Origin: Cupriavidus nantongensis
Lineage (GTDB): Bacteria > Pseudomonadota > Gammaproteobacteria > Burkholderiales > Burkholderiaceae
NCBI RefSeq assembly: GCF_001598055.1
Contig: NZ_CP014844.1
Span: 1,550,001 to 1,614,000 of the forward strand
Length of the DNA stretch: 64,000 bases
Direction: 5' to 3'
In this document: in pieces, positions 8,260-17,764 of the stretch
Position numbering within the stretch: the first letter of the stretch is position 1
Layout of the letters: each line of letters starts with the position of its first letter
The notes under the pieces: model-generated
Database searches by the model: none
What the model was told of the DNA's origin: nothing
What the model saw: only the letters and a program-made list of their open reading frames with translations
Translations under genes and position numbers: made by a program

Positions 8260-9297
8260 ATGAACGGTATCCACACCCGGCGCGCACTCGCACGCGCCTG
8301 CCTCGGCGGCGCGCTGGCGCTGTTGTCGGCCGCGGCCGGCGCCACGGTGACGCTGTACGGCCGCATCGACACCGACATCGAATACCAGAAGGGGCCCGAT
8401 GGCCGCGCCACGCAGATCGCCGACAACGCCTCGCGCTGGGGCCTGCGCGGCAGCGAAGAGCTGGGCGGCGGCCTGCGCGCGGCATTCGGCCTGGAGCAGG
8501 GCTTTGGCGCCGACAACGGCGTCGCCACCAACCCGCAGTTCCGCCATGCCTTCGTCGGCCTGCAGGGCGGCTTCGGCGCGATCGCGCTGGGCCGGCTCGA
8601 TTCGGCGACGATCGTCGGTTCGCCGATCTATTCGCAGGTGACGCAGAACATCGACTTCGCCATCCACGATGCGGGCGCCACCGCGATCGGCACCAAAGTG
8701 CTGAATGCGCGCAACCGCGTGTCGAATGCGCTGGGGTATATGACGCCGAGCTTCGGCGGCTTCTCGCTGCGCGCGCGCATGAACCTGGCGGGGCCGGATG
8801 CGAGCACGCCCAATACCCGGCCGCCGCTGCAGGCGGAGGACGATTTCCGCCAGTTCGACCTGGGCCTGAACTACGCCGCCGGCAAGTTCGCCGCAGGCCT
8901 GGGCTATTCGCGCGATGCCAAGAGCGGCGGCCTGGTGGCCAACGATTTCCGCGACAAGGTGCAGGCGGTGGCTTCGTACGACTTTACCGTGGTCAACCTC
9001 TACGGCATCGTCGGGCGCGACCGCTACGCCGGCACCGCGACCACGCGTACCGACGTGCCGTACTGGCTGGTCGGCTTCTCGGTGCCGTACGGCGCGCACA
9101 AGCTTACCGTCAACTACATGCAGCGCGCGGTGCAGCGCGACCCGCAAGGCCGGCTGAGCAAGGTGCAGGCCGGCTACGGCTACAGCCTGAGCAAGCGCAC
9201 CATGCCCTATGTCTTCTTCGACCGCGAGGATCCCAACTCGCACAAGTCCGGCGACACCGTGACCACGGTGGGCGTCGGCATCCAGCACAAATTCTGA
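8260..9297 (+). CDS. Outer-membrane porin (general diffusion, beta-proteobacterial type)
   Basis: A 345-residue porin. A signal peptide (MNGIHTRRALARACLGGALALLSAAAGA) precedes a mature start TVTLYGRIDTDIEY, the hallmark first beta strand of beta-proteobacterial porins. RWGLRGSEELGGGLRAAFGLEQGF and the loop region follow, and the protein ends in the outer-membrane insertion signal GVGIQHKF with a terminal Phe. It should form a trimeric 16-strand barrel. Its place between the peptide ABC operon and an amidohydrolase suggests it supplies the outer-membrane entry for the same substrate. The intergenic gap of 173 bases could hold its own promoter. The next gene starts two bases after its stop. Confidence 0.9.
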   Translation: MNGIHTRRALARACLGGALALLSAAAGATVTLYGRIDTDIEYQKGPDGRATQIADNASRWGLRGSEELGGGLRAAFGLEQGFGADNGVATNPQFRHAFVGLQGGFGAIALGRLDSATIVGSPIYSQVTQNIDFAIHDAGATAIGTKVLNARNRVSNALGYMTPSFGGFSLRARMNLAGPDASTPNTRPPLQAEDDFRQFDLGLNYAAGKFAAGLGYSRDAKSGGLVANDFRDKVQAVASYDFTVVNLYGIVGRDRYAGTATTRTDVPYWLVGFSVPYGAHKLTVNYMQRAVQRDPQGRLSKVQAGYGYSLSKRTMPYVFFDREDPNSHKSGDTVTTVGVGIQHKF

Positions 9298-9299
9298 CC

Positions 9300-10163
9300 A
9301 TGACGCTTCCGTATTCGCTGACTGAACCGGCCGGGCCGGCGCTGCCGCTGGTGGTGGATTCCCCGCACAGCGGCCTGCTGCATGCCGAGACCCTGCCGCT
9401 GGCGGCACCGCCCGAGGCCCTGCTGTCGGGCTGGGACGCCTATGTCGACCAGCTCTTCGCGCATGTGCCGCGGGTGGGCGGCACCTTGCTGTGCGCGGAC
9501 TTCCCGCGCTGGCTGGTCGACGTCAACCGCGCCCGCGACGATATCGATCCCGACCTGATCGACGGCGCCATGCCTTACGAAGTGCGCCCCAGCGACAAGT
9601 CCGGCCGCGGCATGGGCGTGCTGCGCCGGCTGGCGCTGCCGGGCGTGCCGGTCTATGCCGCGACGCTGTCGCCGCATATGGCGGAATACCTGCTCAGGAC
9701 CTACTACGATCCGTACCACGCCGCGCTGTCCGGCCTGCTGGCGCAGCACCATGCGCGCTGTGGCGCGGTCTGGCACCTCGACTGCCATTCGATGAAGTCG
9801 CGCGGCAATGCGATGAACATCGACAACGGCGCGGCGCGGCCAGATTTCGTCGTCAGCAACGGCGACGGCGCGACTTGCTCGGCGGGATTCGTCGAACTGG
9901 TGGCGGAGTGCCTGCGCAGCCTGGGCTATGAGGTGGCGGTCAACTGGCCGTACAAGGGCGCGCAGCTGATCCGTGCCTATGCCGATCCGGCGCGGCAGCG
10001 CCACAGCCTGCAGATCGAGATCAACCGGGCGCTGTACATGGACGAGGCCACGCTGGCGCAGCATGAAGGCTTTGCCGTGCTGCGCGGCCATCTCGACGAA
10101 CTGCTCGAGCACGTCGCTGCGTATATCCAGACCGAACTGCGCCACACCGAACTGCGCCGCTGA
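9300..10163 (+). CDS. N-formylglutamate amidohydrolase family protein
   Basis: A 287-residue protein of the FGase (HutG-type) family, zinc-dependent hydrolases that release formate and glutamate from N-formylglutamate. Visible family features are PLVVDSPHSGLL near the N-terminus (the His of PHSG is a typical metal ligand), DFPRWLVDVNRARDDIDPDLIDG and the WHLDCHSMKSRG segment with further metal ligands, plus QIEINRALYMDE. No histidine-utilisation genes are nearby. Instead it sits directly behind a porin and a peptide ABC importer, suggesting a role on an imported N-acylated amino acid or peptide. The substrate is inferred from the family, not shown. Confidence 0.85.
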   Translation: MTLPYSLTEPAGPALPLVVDSPHSGLLHAETLPLAAPPEALLSGWDAYVDQLFAHVPRVGGTLLCADFPRWLVDVNRARDDIDPDLIDGAMPYEVRPSDKSGRGMGVLRRLALPGVPVYAATLSPHMAEYLLRTYYDPYHAALSGLLAQHHARCGAVWHLDCHSMKSRGNAMNIDNGAARPDFVVSNGDGATCSAGFVELVAECLRSLGYEVAVNWPYKGAQLIRAYADPARQRHSLQIEINRALYMDEATLAQHEGFAVLRGHLDELLEHVAAYIQTELRHTELRR

Positions 10164-10175
10164 GCGCAGGCGCGC

Positions 10176-11594
10176 TTACACCACCTTGCCGGGATTCATC
10201 AGCCCGAGCGGGTCCAGCGCGCCCTTGATCGCCCGCATCATGGCGAGCTCGACTTCGCTCTTGTAGTGCCGGTTTTCCTCGCGCTTGAGCTGGCCCAGGC
10301 CGTGCTCGGCCGAGATCGAGCCGTTATGCGAGCGCACGCTGTCGTGCACGATGCGGTTGACCTGGTCCTGGTGCGCCAGGAAGTCATCGTGGTCGACGCC
10401 TTCGGGCGGCGCCACGTTGTAGTGCAGGTTGCCGTCGCCGAGATGGCCGAAGGTGACCATGCGCGCGCCGGGAAAGGCGTTCTGCAGCAGCGCGTCGGTA
10501 CACTCGATAAAGTCCGCGACGCGCGAGACCGGCACGGCGATATCGTGCTTGATGTTCTTGCCGTCTTCCACCTGCGCCAGCGGAATATGCTCGCGCAGGT
10601 TCCAGAAGTCGCGCGACTGCTGCACCGATTCGGCCACCACCGCGTCGGCGACCACGCCGGCGTCGAACGCGGCCGACATCATGGTCTCGAAGATGCCGCG
10701 CGCATGGGCTTCGCTTTCGCTGTCGGACAGCTCCAGCAGCACCAGCTGCGGATGCATCTCCGCGAACGGATAGCGCAGCTGCGGGAAGTGCCGCGTCACC
10801 AGCGTCATGCTGAGCGCGGACATCAGCTCGAAGCCGGTCAGCATGGCGCCGGCGTGCGACTGGGCGATGGCCAGCAGCGCCAGCGCGGCGCGCGGGCTCT
10901 GCACCGCGGCCAGCGCCGTGACCGACGCACGCGGCAGCGGGAACAGCTTCATCACCGCGGCGGTGATGATGCCCAGCGTGCCCTCGGCGCCGATAAACAG
11001 GTCGCGCAGGTCGTAGCCGGTATTGTCCTTGCGCAGGCCGCGCAGCCCGTGCCAGGTTTCGCCGGAGGGCGTCACCACTTCCAGCCCCAGGCACAGTTCG
11101 CGCGTGTTGCCGTAGCGCAGCACCGCGGTGCCGCCGGCATTGGTCGACAGGTTGCCGCCGATGGTGCAGCTGCCCTCGGCCGCCAGGCTCAGCGGAAACA
11201 GCCGGCCGTGCTCGCGCGCGACCTCTTGCAGCTGCTGCAGCACCACGCCGGCCTCGACCGTGATGGTGTTGTTGAGCGGATCGACCTGGCGGATGCGGTT
11301 GAGCCGCTGCAGCGAGATCACCACCTGCGGCGCCCCCGCCACCGGCGTGGCGCCGCCGCACAGGCCGGTGTTGCCGCCCTGCGGCACCACCGCGATCCGG
11401 TGCGCGTGGCAGGCATGGACTACCTCGGCGACTTCCGCGGTGTTGCCGGGGCGCAGCACCGCCAGCGCCTCGCCGCGATAACGCTTGCGCCAGTCGGTCA
11501 GGTACGGCGCCTGGTCGGCCGCATCGGTCAGCACGTGCTGCGGGCCCAGCGCGGCGCGGCACAGTGCGAGGAAGGAGTCTTGAGGCGAGGTCAT
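10176..11594 (-). CDS. FAD-linked oxidase (D-2-hydroxyacid dehydrogenase, GlcD-like)
   Basis: A 472-residue flavoprotein with the PCMH/VAO fold. The FAD-binding half includes the PQGGNTGLCGGATP loop (residues about 70-85), VEAGVVLQQLQ, GSCTIGGNLSTNAGG and GAEGTLGIIT. The C-terminal half ends with the SAEHGLGQLKREE and DPLGLMNPGKVV motifs of the GlcD / D-lactate / D-2-hydroxyglutarate dehydrogenase group. It would oxidise a D-2-hydroxy acid and pass electrons to ETF or the quinone pool. Which acid cannot be decided. It is convergent with the amidohydrolase (12-base gap) and probably in one transcript with the DUF2069 and WrbA genes upstream. Confidence 0.88.
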   Translation of the reverse strand: MTSPQDSFLALCRAALGPQHVLTDAADQAPYLTDWRKRYRGEALAVLRPGNTAEVAEVVHACHAHRIAVVPQGGNTGLCGGATPVAGAPQVVISLQRLNRIRQVDPLNNTITVEAGVVLQQLQEVAREHGRLFPLSLAAEGSCTIGGNLSTNAGGTAVLRYGNTRELCLGLEVVTPSGETWHGLRGLRKDNTGYDLRDLFIGAEGTLGIITAAVMKLFPLPRASVTALAAVQSPRAALALLAIAQSHAGAMLTGFELMSALSMTLVTRHFPQLRYPFAEMHPQLVLLELSDSESEAHARGIFETMMSAAFDAGVVADAVVAESVQQSRDFWNLREHIPLAQVEDGKNIKHDIAVPVSRVADFIECTDALLQNAFPGARMVTFGHLGDGNLHYNVAPPEGVDHDDFLAHQDQVNRIVHDSVRSHNGSISAEHGLGQLKREENRHYKSEVELAMMRAIKGALDPLGLMNPGKVV

Positions 11595-11613
11595 GGCGAT
11601 GGGTGGACGCGGT

Positions 11614-12689
<1,076 letters not shown>

Positions 12690-12814
12690 TTATAGATGCG
12701 CCCCCCACGCCATCTGCCGATGGCCTCGTGCCGCGTGCGCTGCGGGGCCCGCACGTCGAACCCTCAACGCTCGACCAACCATCCGACCAACCCGATCCAG
12801 GAGCTTGCTTGCGC

Positions 12815-14161
12815 ATGATTGGAGCCCGCGTCGCCCGCCTGCGCCGGGAATGGAACCTGCAAAAGGTGCGTGCCCTGGCGCGCTACGCGCTGCGCCGCGC
12901 CGCCGAAGACCGGCTGCCGCAGGTCTCGGCCAGCCTGACCTTCACCACCGTGCTGGCGGTGGTGCCGGTGCTGACCGTGGCCTTCGCGCTGCTGGCCGCG
13001 TTCCCGGTGTTCCGCGACTTCCGCAATGCCATCGAGGCATTCCTGTTCCAGAACCTGATTCCCGGCAACGTCAGCGAATCGATCCAGCGCTATCTCGGCA
13101 TGTTCGCCAAGAGCGCGCGCGGACTGACCGCGATGGGCCTGGCCGGGCTGATGGTGACCTCGGTGCTGACCATGCTGACGGTGGAAGACGCGCTCAACGC
13201 GATCTGGCGCGTCAAGCAGCGCCGCCCGCTGGCGCAGCGGGTGCTGGTGTTCTGGGCGGTGCTGACCTTCGGCCCGGTGCTGATCGGCGCGAGCCTGTCG
13301 ATCAGCTCCTACCTGATCTCGATCTCGGCCGGCTATGTCGGCACCATGCCGGTGGGGCTGGGACTGCTGGTGGGCGCGGCGCCGGTGCTGCTGTCGGCGC
13401 TGGCCTTTGCCTTCCTGTACACGGCGGTGCCCAACGCCTATGTCGAGTGGCGCGATGCCATCGTGGCCGGGCTGGTCGCGGCGGTGGCGTTCGAATTCGC
13501 CAAGCGCGGCTTCGGCTATTTCATCACCGAGATCCCGGCCTACACCGCGGTCTACGGCACCTTCGCCGCGCTGCCGCTGTTTCTGCTGTGGATCTACCTG
13601 AGCTGGCTGGTGACGCTGCTGGGCGCGACCATCGCCGCCAACCTGCCGGTGATCCGGCAGGGCTACTGGCGCCGCCGCAGCTTTGCCGGCAGCGAGTTCT
13701 TCGACGCGCTGGGCGTGCTGCTGCTGCTCTACCGCGCCCGCGACGAAGTGCCGCGCAGCGTCGGCGAACTGGACCTGAGCCGCAAGCTGCGGGTCGAGGC
13801 CGACTACCTGTCGAGCCTGCTGGACAAGCTCAAGGCCATGCACCTGGTTGGCCGGCTGCAGCAGGAGCGCGGCCAGGCCCACTGGGCACTGCTGTGCGAC
13901 CCGTCGCAGGTGACGCTGCGCACGCTGCATGACCGGCTGGTGCTGAACCTGCCGCGGCTGCCGCGCACTGCGCTGGCGCAGCATTTGCGCGGGGCCGAGG
14001 CGCTCAAGTCGATATTGGACAATCCGCAGCTGGATCAGACGCTGGAGGCGGTGTTCCGGCAGCAGCCGGTGGATTTGCCGCCGACGGCCGGCGATGGCGA
14101 CGGGCAGCGACCGCGGCGTGCGCTGGAGGTGGTGCCGCCGGGGTGGCATGGACAGGTTTGA
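12815..14161 (+). CDS. YihY-family inner-membrane protein
   Basis: A 448-residue protein of the YihY (once 'RNase BN') family. Six membrane helices lie between residues about 35 and 290; the diagnostic block is LPQVSASLTFTTVLAVVPVLTVAFALLAAFPVF, followed by VEDALNAIWRVKQRR and YLSWLVTLLGATIAANLPVI. A cytoplasmic C-terminal part of about 160 residues (LSRKLRVEADYLSSLLDKLKAM onward) resembles a winged-helix-like region. The old RNase label is known to be wrong for this family; its role is unclear. The start is taken at ATG 12815, before the first helix; a TTG at 12809 is better spaced from the upstream AGGAG and would add two residues. Confidence 0.87.
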   Translation: MIGARVARLRREWNLQKVRALARYALRRAAEDRLPQVSASLTFTTVLAVVPVLTVAFALLAAFPVFRDFRNAIEAFLFQNLIPGNVSESIQRYLGMFAKSARGLTAMGLAGLMVTSVLTMLTVEDALNAIWRVKQRRPLAQRVLVFWAVLTFGPVLIGASLSISSYLISISAGYVGTMPVGLGLLVGAAPVLLSALAFAFLYTAVPNAYVEWRDAIVAGLVAAVAFEFAKRGFGYFITEIPAYTAVYGTFAALPLFLLWIYLSWLVTLLGATIAANLPVIRQGYWRRRSFAGSEFFDALGVLLLLYRARDEVPRSVGELDLSRKLRVEADYLSSLLDKLKAMHLVGRLQQERGQAHWALLCDPSQVTLRTLHDRLVLNLPRLPRTALAQHLRGAEALKSILDNPQLDQTLEAVFRQQPVDLPPTAGDGDGQRPRRALEVVPPGWHGQV

Positions 14162-14196
14162 ATGATTGGTTAGACGTCAGACGTTGGCGTTGTTGA

Positions 14197-14304
14197 GTGG
14201 TCGCTGTTTGTGACATGCTGTCGGCTGTTGAAATGCATTGTTCCGCCCTCCTGGGCGGAACCACGCGGTTCAAGCGCCGACAGCATGTCACCAACAGCGA
14301 CCAC
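14197..14304. repeat. 108-bp imperfect palindrome between convergent genes
   Basis: The outer arms 14197-14225 and 14276-14304 are 29 bp each and inverted copies with a single mismatch. A perfect inner 8-bp hairpin TTCCGCCC-TCCT-GGGCGGAA lies at 14241-14260. Both share the same centre (14250/14251), and the stretches between pair partially. It lies between the ends of the yihY gene (+) and the DUF962 gene (-). It has no long T tract, so it is not a textbook terminator. It could be a small mobile palindromic repeat, a bidirectional transcription stop or a structured RNA. Confidence 0.85.
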
Positions 14305-14331
14305 CCCAACAAGGGCCAAGCCCCGCCCCCT

Positions 14332-14649
14332 TCAAAACGGAATCCTCCCCCGCCAGATATCGGCATACATCACCCAATCCCCCATCAGGCTATAAACGGG
14401 ATGCCGGAACGTAGCCGGCCGGTTCTTCTCGAACCCGAAGTGCCCGACCCAGGCAAACGCATAGCCCGCCACCATCGCAGCGAGCAGCCACCACCAATTG
14501 CCGGTCACGACCAGCGCCACCAGGCACAGCAGCGCCACCGTCGAGCCGGCAAAATGCAGCCGCCGGCAGGTCCGGTTCTGGTGCTCGCTCAGGTAGTACG
14601 GATAAAAGGCTGCAAAATTCTCGAACTCGCGCGCGCTGGTGTGGGCCAT
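14332..14649 (-). CDS. DUF962/Mpo1-like membrane protein
   Basis: A 105-residue protein with two hydrophobic helices (STVALLCLVALVVTGNWWWLLAAMVAGYAFAWVGH). The pattern FENFAAFYPYYLSEHQNRTCRRLHFAG ... GYAFAWVGHFGFEKNRPATFRHPVYSLMGD is the DUF962 signature, in which conserved His residues probably bind metal. The yeast relative Mpo1 is an iron-dependent dioxygenase acting on 2-hydroxy fatty acids. That chemistry may apply here but is not proven for bacterial members. Single gene, convergent with yihY. Confidence 0.88.
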   Translation of the reverse strand: MAHTSAREFENFAAFYPYYLSEHQNRTCRRLHFAGSTVALLCLVALVVTGNWWWLLAAMVAGYAFAWVGHFGFEKNRPATFRHPVYSLMGDWVMYADIWRGRIPF

Positions 14650-14747
14650 GGCTGTCTCCGGCAGGTCTTGTTTGCTGCAGTGTAGACCTTCGGCGCCGGG
14701 ATGTAATGCGGACGGCCGCCGGCGTGGCCAGCCGTCCGGGACCAGCG

Positions 14748-15572
14748 TCAGCCCGCTGCTACCACCTTGCGCGCAAACGCCGCCAGCGCATCCAGCACTT
14801 CATCCGGACGCTCGCCCATCAGCGCATGGCCGCACGGCACCGTTACCACGCTCGCGCTGCGCATCTTGCCGGCCAGCGCCTGCGCCGCCTTGGGCGAGGT
14901 CATCATGTCCTTGCTGCCGGTGATGAACAGCGCCGGGCACGCCGCCGCCGCGGCGGCTTCCTCGCCATGGGCATAGGCGTTGCAGGCCGAGAAGTCGTTG
15001 TGGAACACATGCGCCTGCGGGTTGTTGCGCGACACCCGTTCCATCAGCCGCTGGCTGCCGCCGTGCATCCACGCGCCGGGGCCCGGCGACGACGGCTTGT
15101 TGGCGAGGCTCGAGTGCGACCAGGCATTGACCATGGCGATGGCGTCGCCCTCGTGGTTGAGCGAGGCGTCGAGCAGCGCGTCCGAGACCTTCATCGGATA
15201 GGCCGTGGCCAGCAGGCCGATGCCGCGCACCGCCTGCGGATGCCGCGCCGCACATTCCAGCGCGATCAGCGAGCCCATGCTGTGGCCGAACACGAAGGCC
15301 GGCGCGGTGACGCCGGCGGCGGCCACCAGCGCCATGACCCAGTCCGCCATGGCTTCGACCGTGGCCAGCGGCGCGCCCTGGCTGCGGTTGTGGCCGGGCA
15401 GGTCCACCGCCAGCACCGAGAAGCCATGGTTGGCGAACCAGCGCGTCTGCAGCGCCCAGACGCTATGGTCGTTCTGCGCGCCGTGGACGAAGACGGCGCA
15501 GGGCAGGGCGGGATCGAACGGTTTGCCGCCGGTATAGGCGTAGGCCGGCTGGCCGGCGAGGTTCAGTTCCAT
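14748..15572 (-). CDS. Alpha/beta hydrolase
   Basis: A 274-residue alpha/beta-hydrolase. It shows the oxyanion-hole motif FVHGAQND, the strand-turn VLAVDLPGHNRS, the nucleophile elbow GHSMGSLIAL (Ser of GHSMG), an acid in FITGSKDMM and the catalytic His in VPCGHALMG. The substrate is unknown. Its ATG overlaps the stop of the metY-like gene upstream (ATGA at 15574-15570), so the two are co-translated, unusual company for a sulfhydrylase. Homoserine O-acetyltransferases (MetX) also belong to this fold but are larger and start differently, so a MetX role is unlikely though not excluded. Confidence 0.85.
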   Translation of the reverse strand: MELNLAGQPAYAYTGGKPFDPALPCAVFVHGAQNDHSVWALQTRWFANHGFSVLAVDLPGHNRSQGAPLATVEAMADWVMALVAAAGVTAPAFVFGHSMGSLIALECAARHPQAVRGIGLLATAYPMKVSDALLDASLNHEGDAIAMVNAWSHSSLANKPSSPGPGAWMHGGSQRLMERVSRNNPQAHVFHNDFSACNAYAHGEEAAAAAACPALFITGSKDMMTSPKAAQALAGKMRSASVVTVPCGHALMGERPDEVLDALAAFARKVVAAG

Positions 15573-16882
15573 CAGGCTTGTCCTCCCTTGCCACTCATGG
15601 CCTTCTCGGCCGCCTTCAGGCCGCGCTTGAGGTCGTCGATCAGGTCATCCGGGTCTTCCAGGCCGACCGACAGCCGGATCGTGCCTTCGGTAATGCCCGC
15701 CGACTGCAGCGCGGCTGCGTCCATGCGGAAGTGCGTGGTCGAGGCCGGATGGATCACCAGCGAGCGCGCGTCGCCGACATTGGCCAGGTGCGAGAACAGC
15801 GCCAGGCTTTCGATAAAGCGCTGGCCGGCCAGCCGGTTGCCCTTCAGGTTGAAGCTGAACACCGCACCGCAGCCGCGCGGCAGCAGGCGCTTGGCGAGTT
15901 CGTAGTCGGGGTGCGATTCCAGCTCCGGATACGACACCGACTCGACCATCGGGTGCGACACCAGGAACTGCACCACCTTGCGGGTGTTGTCGACATGGCG
16001 GCTCATGCGCAGCGGCAGCGTCTCGACGCCCTGCAGCAGCTGCCACGCCGCCATCGGGTTCATGCAGGCGCCGAAATCGCGCAGCCCTTCGCGGCGCGCG
16101 CGCAGCAGGAACGGCGCCACCGTGCTTTCCTCGGTGAACACCATGTTGTGGAAGCCCTCGTAGGGCTCGGACAGCTCCGGGAAGCGCCCCGAGGCCTCGA
16201 AGTCGAAGGTGCCGCCCTCGGCCAGCACGCCGCCGATGGTGGTGCCGTGGCCGCCCAGGAACTTGGTGGCCGAGTGGTAGAGCAGCCCGGCGCCATGGTC
16301 GAACGGGCGCAGCAGGTAGGGCGTGGTGAAGGTGGAATCGACCAGCAGCGGGATGCCATGGTCCTGGCCCAGCTGCGCCAGGGTCGGGATGTCGAGCACG
16401 TCGAGGCCGGGGTTGCCGAGCGTCTCGCCGAACAGCAGCCGGGTCTCGGGCCGGATCGCGGCGCGCCAGGCGTCGATATCGCGCGCCTTGACGAAGGTGG
16501 TCTCGATGCCGAAGCGGCGCAGCGTGTAGTGCAGCAGGTTGTGCGAGCCGCCGTACAGCGCCGACGACGCGACGATATGCGAGCCCGCGCCCATCAGCGT
16601 GGCCACCGCCAGGTGCAGCGCGGCCTGGCCCGAGGCCGTGGCGATGGCGCCGGCGCCGTTCTCGAGCGCGGCGATGCGTTCCTCGAGCACGGCCACGGTG
16701 GGGTTGGAAATGCGCGAGTAGACGTGCCCCGCGCGTTCCATGTTGAACAGCGACGCGGCGTGCTCGCTGTCGCGGAACACGAAGGACGTGGTCAGGTGGA
16801 TGGGGGTGGCGCGGGCCCCGGTGGCGGGGTCGGGCGCGGCGCCGGCGTGCAGCGCCAGCGTGTCGAAGCGGGTTCCGGACAT
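15572..16882 (-). CDS. metY: O-acetylhomoserine sulfhydrylase (MetY-like)
   Basis: A 436-residue PLP enzyme of the Cys/Met metabolism family. The start at 16882 gives MSGTRFDTLALHAGAAPDPATGARATPIH, matching MetY proteins. Key parts are YSRISNPTVAVLEERIAALENG, the SALYGGSHNLL loop, SATKFLGGHGTTIGG with the PLP-binding Lys, and the end SVGLEDPDDLIDDLKRGL. It makes homocysteine from O-acetylhomoserine and sulfide. The extra length over cystathionine gamma-synthase also fits MetY. No SAM-riboswitch-like structure was recognised upstream. Confidence 0.92.
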   Translation of the reverse strand: MSGTRFDTLALHAGAAPDPATGARATPIHLTTSFVFRDSEHAASLFNMERAGHVYSRISNPTVAVLEERIAALENGAGAIATASGQAALHLAVATLMGAGSHIVASSALYGGSHNLLHYTLRRFGIETTFVKARDIDAWRAAIRPETRLLFGETLGNPGLDVLDIPTLAQLGQDHGIPLLVDSTFTTPYLLRPFDHGAGLLYHSATKFLGGHGTTIGGVLAEGGTFDFEASGRFPELSEPYEGFHNMVFTEESTVAPFLLRARREGLRDFGACMNPMAAWQLLQGVETLPLRMSRHVDNTRKVVQFLVSHPMVESVSYPELESHPDYELAKRLLPRGCGAVFSFNLKGNRLAGQRFIESLALFSHLANVGDARSLVIHPASTTHFRMDAAALQSAGITEGTIRLSVGLEDPDDLIDDLKRGLKAAEKAMSGKGGQA

Positions 16883-17063
16883 GGTCGGTCGGCCTTGAGT
16901 TGTCTCCGGCCAGCATCGTAGCATCGTGCGCCCGCCCACGCGCGCTCACACGGCCACCCGCCCGCAAACCGGCCTCCCGCTTTACTTTGGCGGCGGGTTT
17001 GGGCTAGCATCGGCCAACGGGCACGCGGTGCCCGCACACCCATAGACAGATAACAATGTGACC

Positions 17064-17098
17064 GGTATCGCCCCCGGTGCCACGGCCGGCGCGATACC
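17064..17098. promoter_or_regulatory. Inverted repeat upstream of the CBS-domain gene
   Basis: GGTATCGC (17064-17071) and GCGATACC (17091-17098) are perfect 8-bp inverted copies with a 19-base loop, 42 bases before the CBS gene start. It may be an operator or a leader hairpin; nothing more can be said from sequence. Confidence 0.35.
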
Positions 17099-17140
17099 CT
17101 CAGTTTCAGCTCAGTGTGAGCGCAGGCAGCGGAGACCAAC

Positions 17141-17587
17141 ATGAAAGTCAGCGACATCCTCCAGATCAAGGGCAATACGCTCTATACCGTGACGCCTGAC
17201 ACCTCATTGCTGGTTGCCGTGCACACCATGGCCGAGCACGATATCGGCTCGCTGGTGGTGATGGAGTACGGCGACCTGGTCGGCATGCTGACCTTCCGCG
17301 AGATCATCGAGACCCTGGCCCGCAACAACGGCAACGTCGGCACCAGCAGCATCCGCAAGGTGATGGACGATGCGCCGCTGACCTGCACCATGGAAACCGA
17401 CGTCAACGAGGTCCGCCGCATGATGCTGGAGCGTCACACCCGCTACCTGCCCGTGCTCGACAACCGCACGCTGATGGGCGTGATCTCGTTCTACGACGTC
17501 GCCAAGGCCGTGGTCGAGGACCAGAGCTTCGAGAACAAGATGCTCAAGGCCTATATCCGCGACTGGCCGGAAGAGCGCGCCGAGTGA
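17141..17587 (+). CDS. CBS-domain-pair protein
   Basis: A 148-residue protein made almost entirely of two CBS motifs: first around residues 8-65 (LYTVTPDTSLLVAVHTMAEHDIGSLVVME, GDLVGMLTFREII), second around 75-135 (PLTCTMETDVNEVRRMMLERHTRYLPVLDN, LMGVISFYDVAKAVV). CBS pairs bind adenosine nucleotides (AMP, ATP, SAM) and usually regulate a partner; here there is no fused enzyme domain, so it is a stand-alone sensor module of unknown partner. Not clearly part of an operon. Confidence 0.9.
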   Translation: MKVSDILQIKGNTLYTVTPDTSLLVAVHTMAEHDIGSLVVMEYGDLVGMLTFREIIETLARNNGNVGTSSIRKVMDDAPLTCTMETDVNEVRRMMLERHTRYLPVLDNRTLMGVISFYDVAKAVVEDQSFENKMLKAYIRDWPEERAE

Positions 17588-17764
17588 GGGCGCCGGGCCG
17601 CGCCGGCTGTGTCTGCCGGAAGCCCCCAGGCTTACTGAAGCCGCCTGCGGAAATACCCTCGGTTGGCGCCACCCGGCCGCGGCAAGGTGGCGGCAAGGCC
17701 GCGGCTGCGGCACACTAGCCGGCGTTTCCATTTCCGTTGGCGGTCGCCCCCGACCGGCCCCTCC

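Noticed and set aside
14748..15572. Homoserine O-acetyltransferase (MetX), because the gene is coupled to metY
   Set aside because: Too short and lacks the MetX N-terminal motif; plain alpha/beta hydrolase is the safer call.
16883..17140. Possible SAM riboswitch before metY
   Set aside because: The leader was read on the minus strand; no recognisable SAM-I/II core was found.
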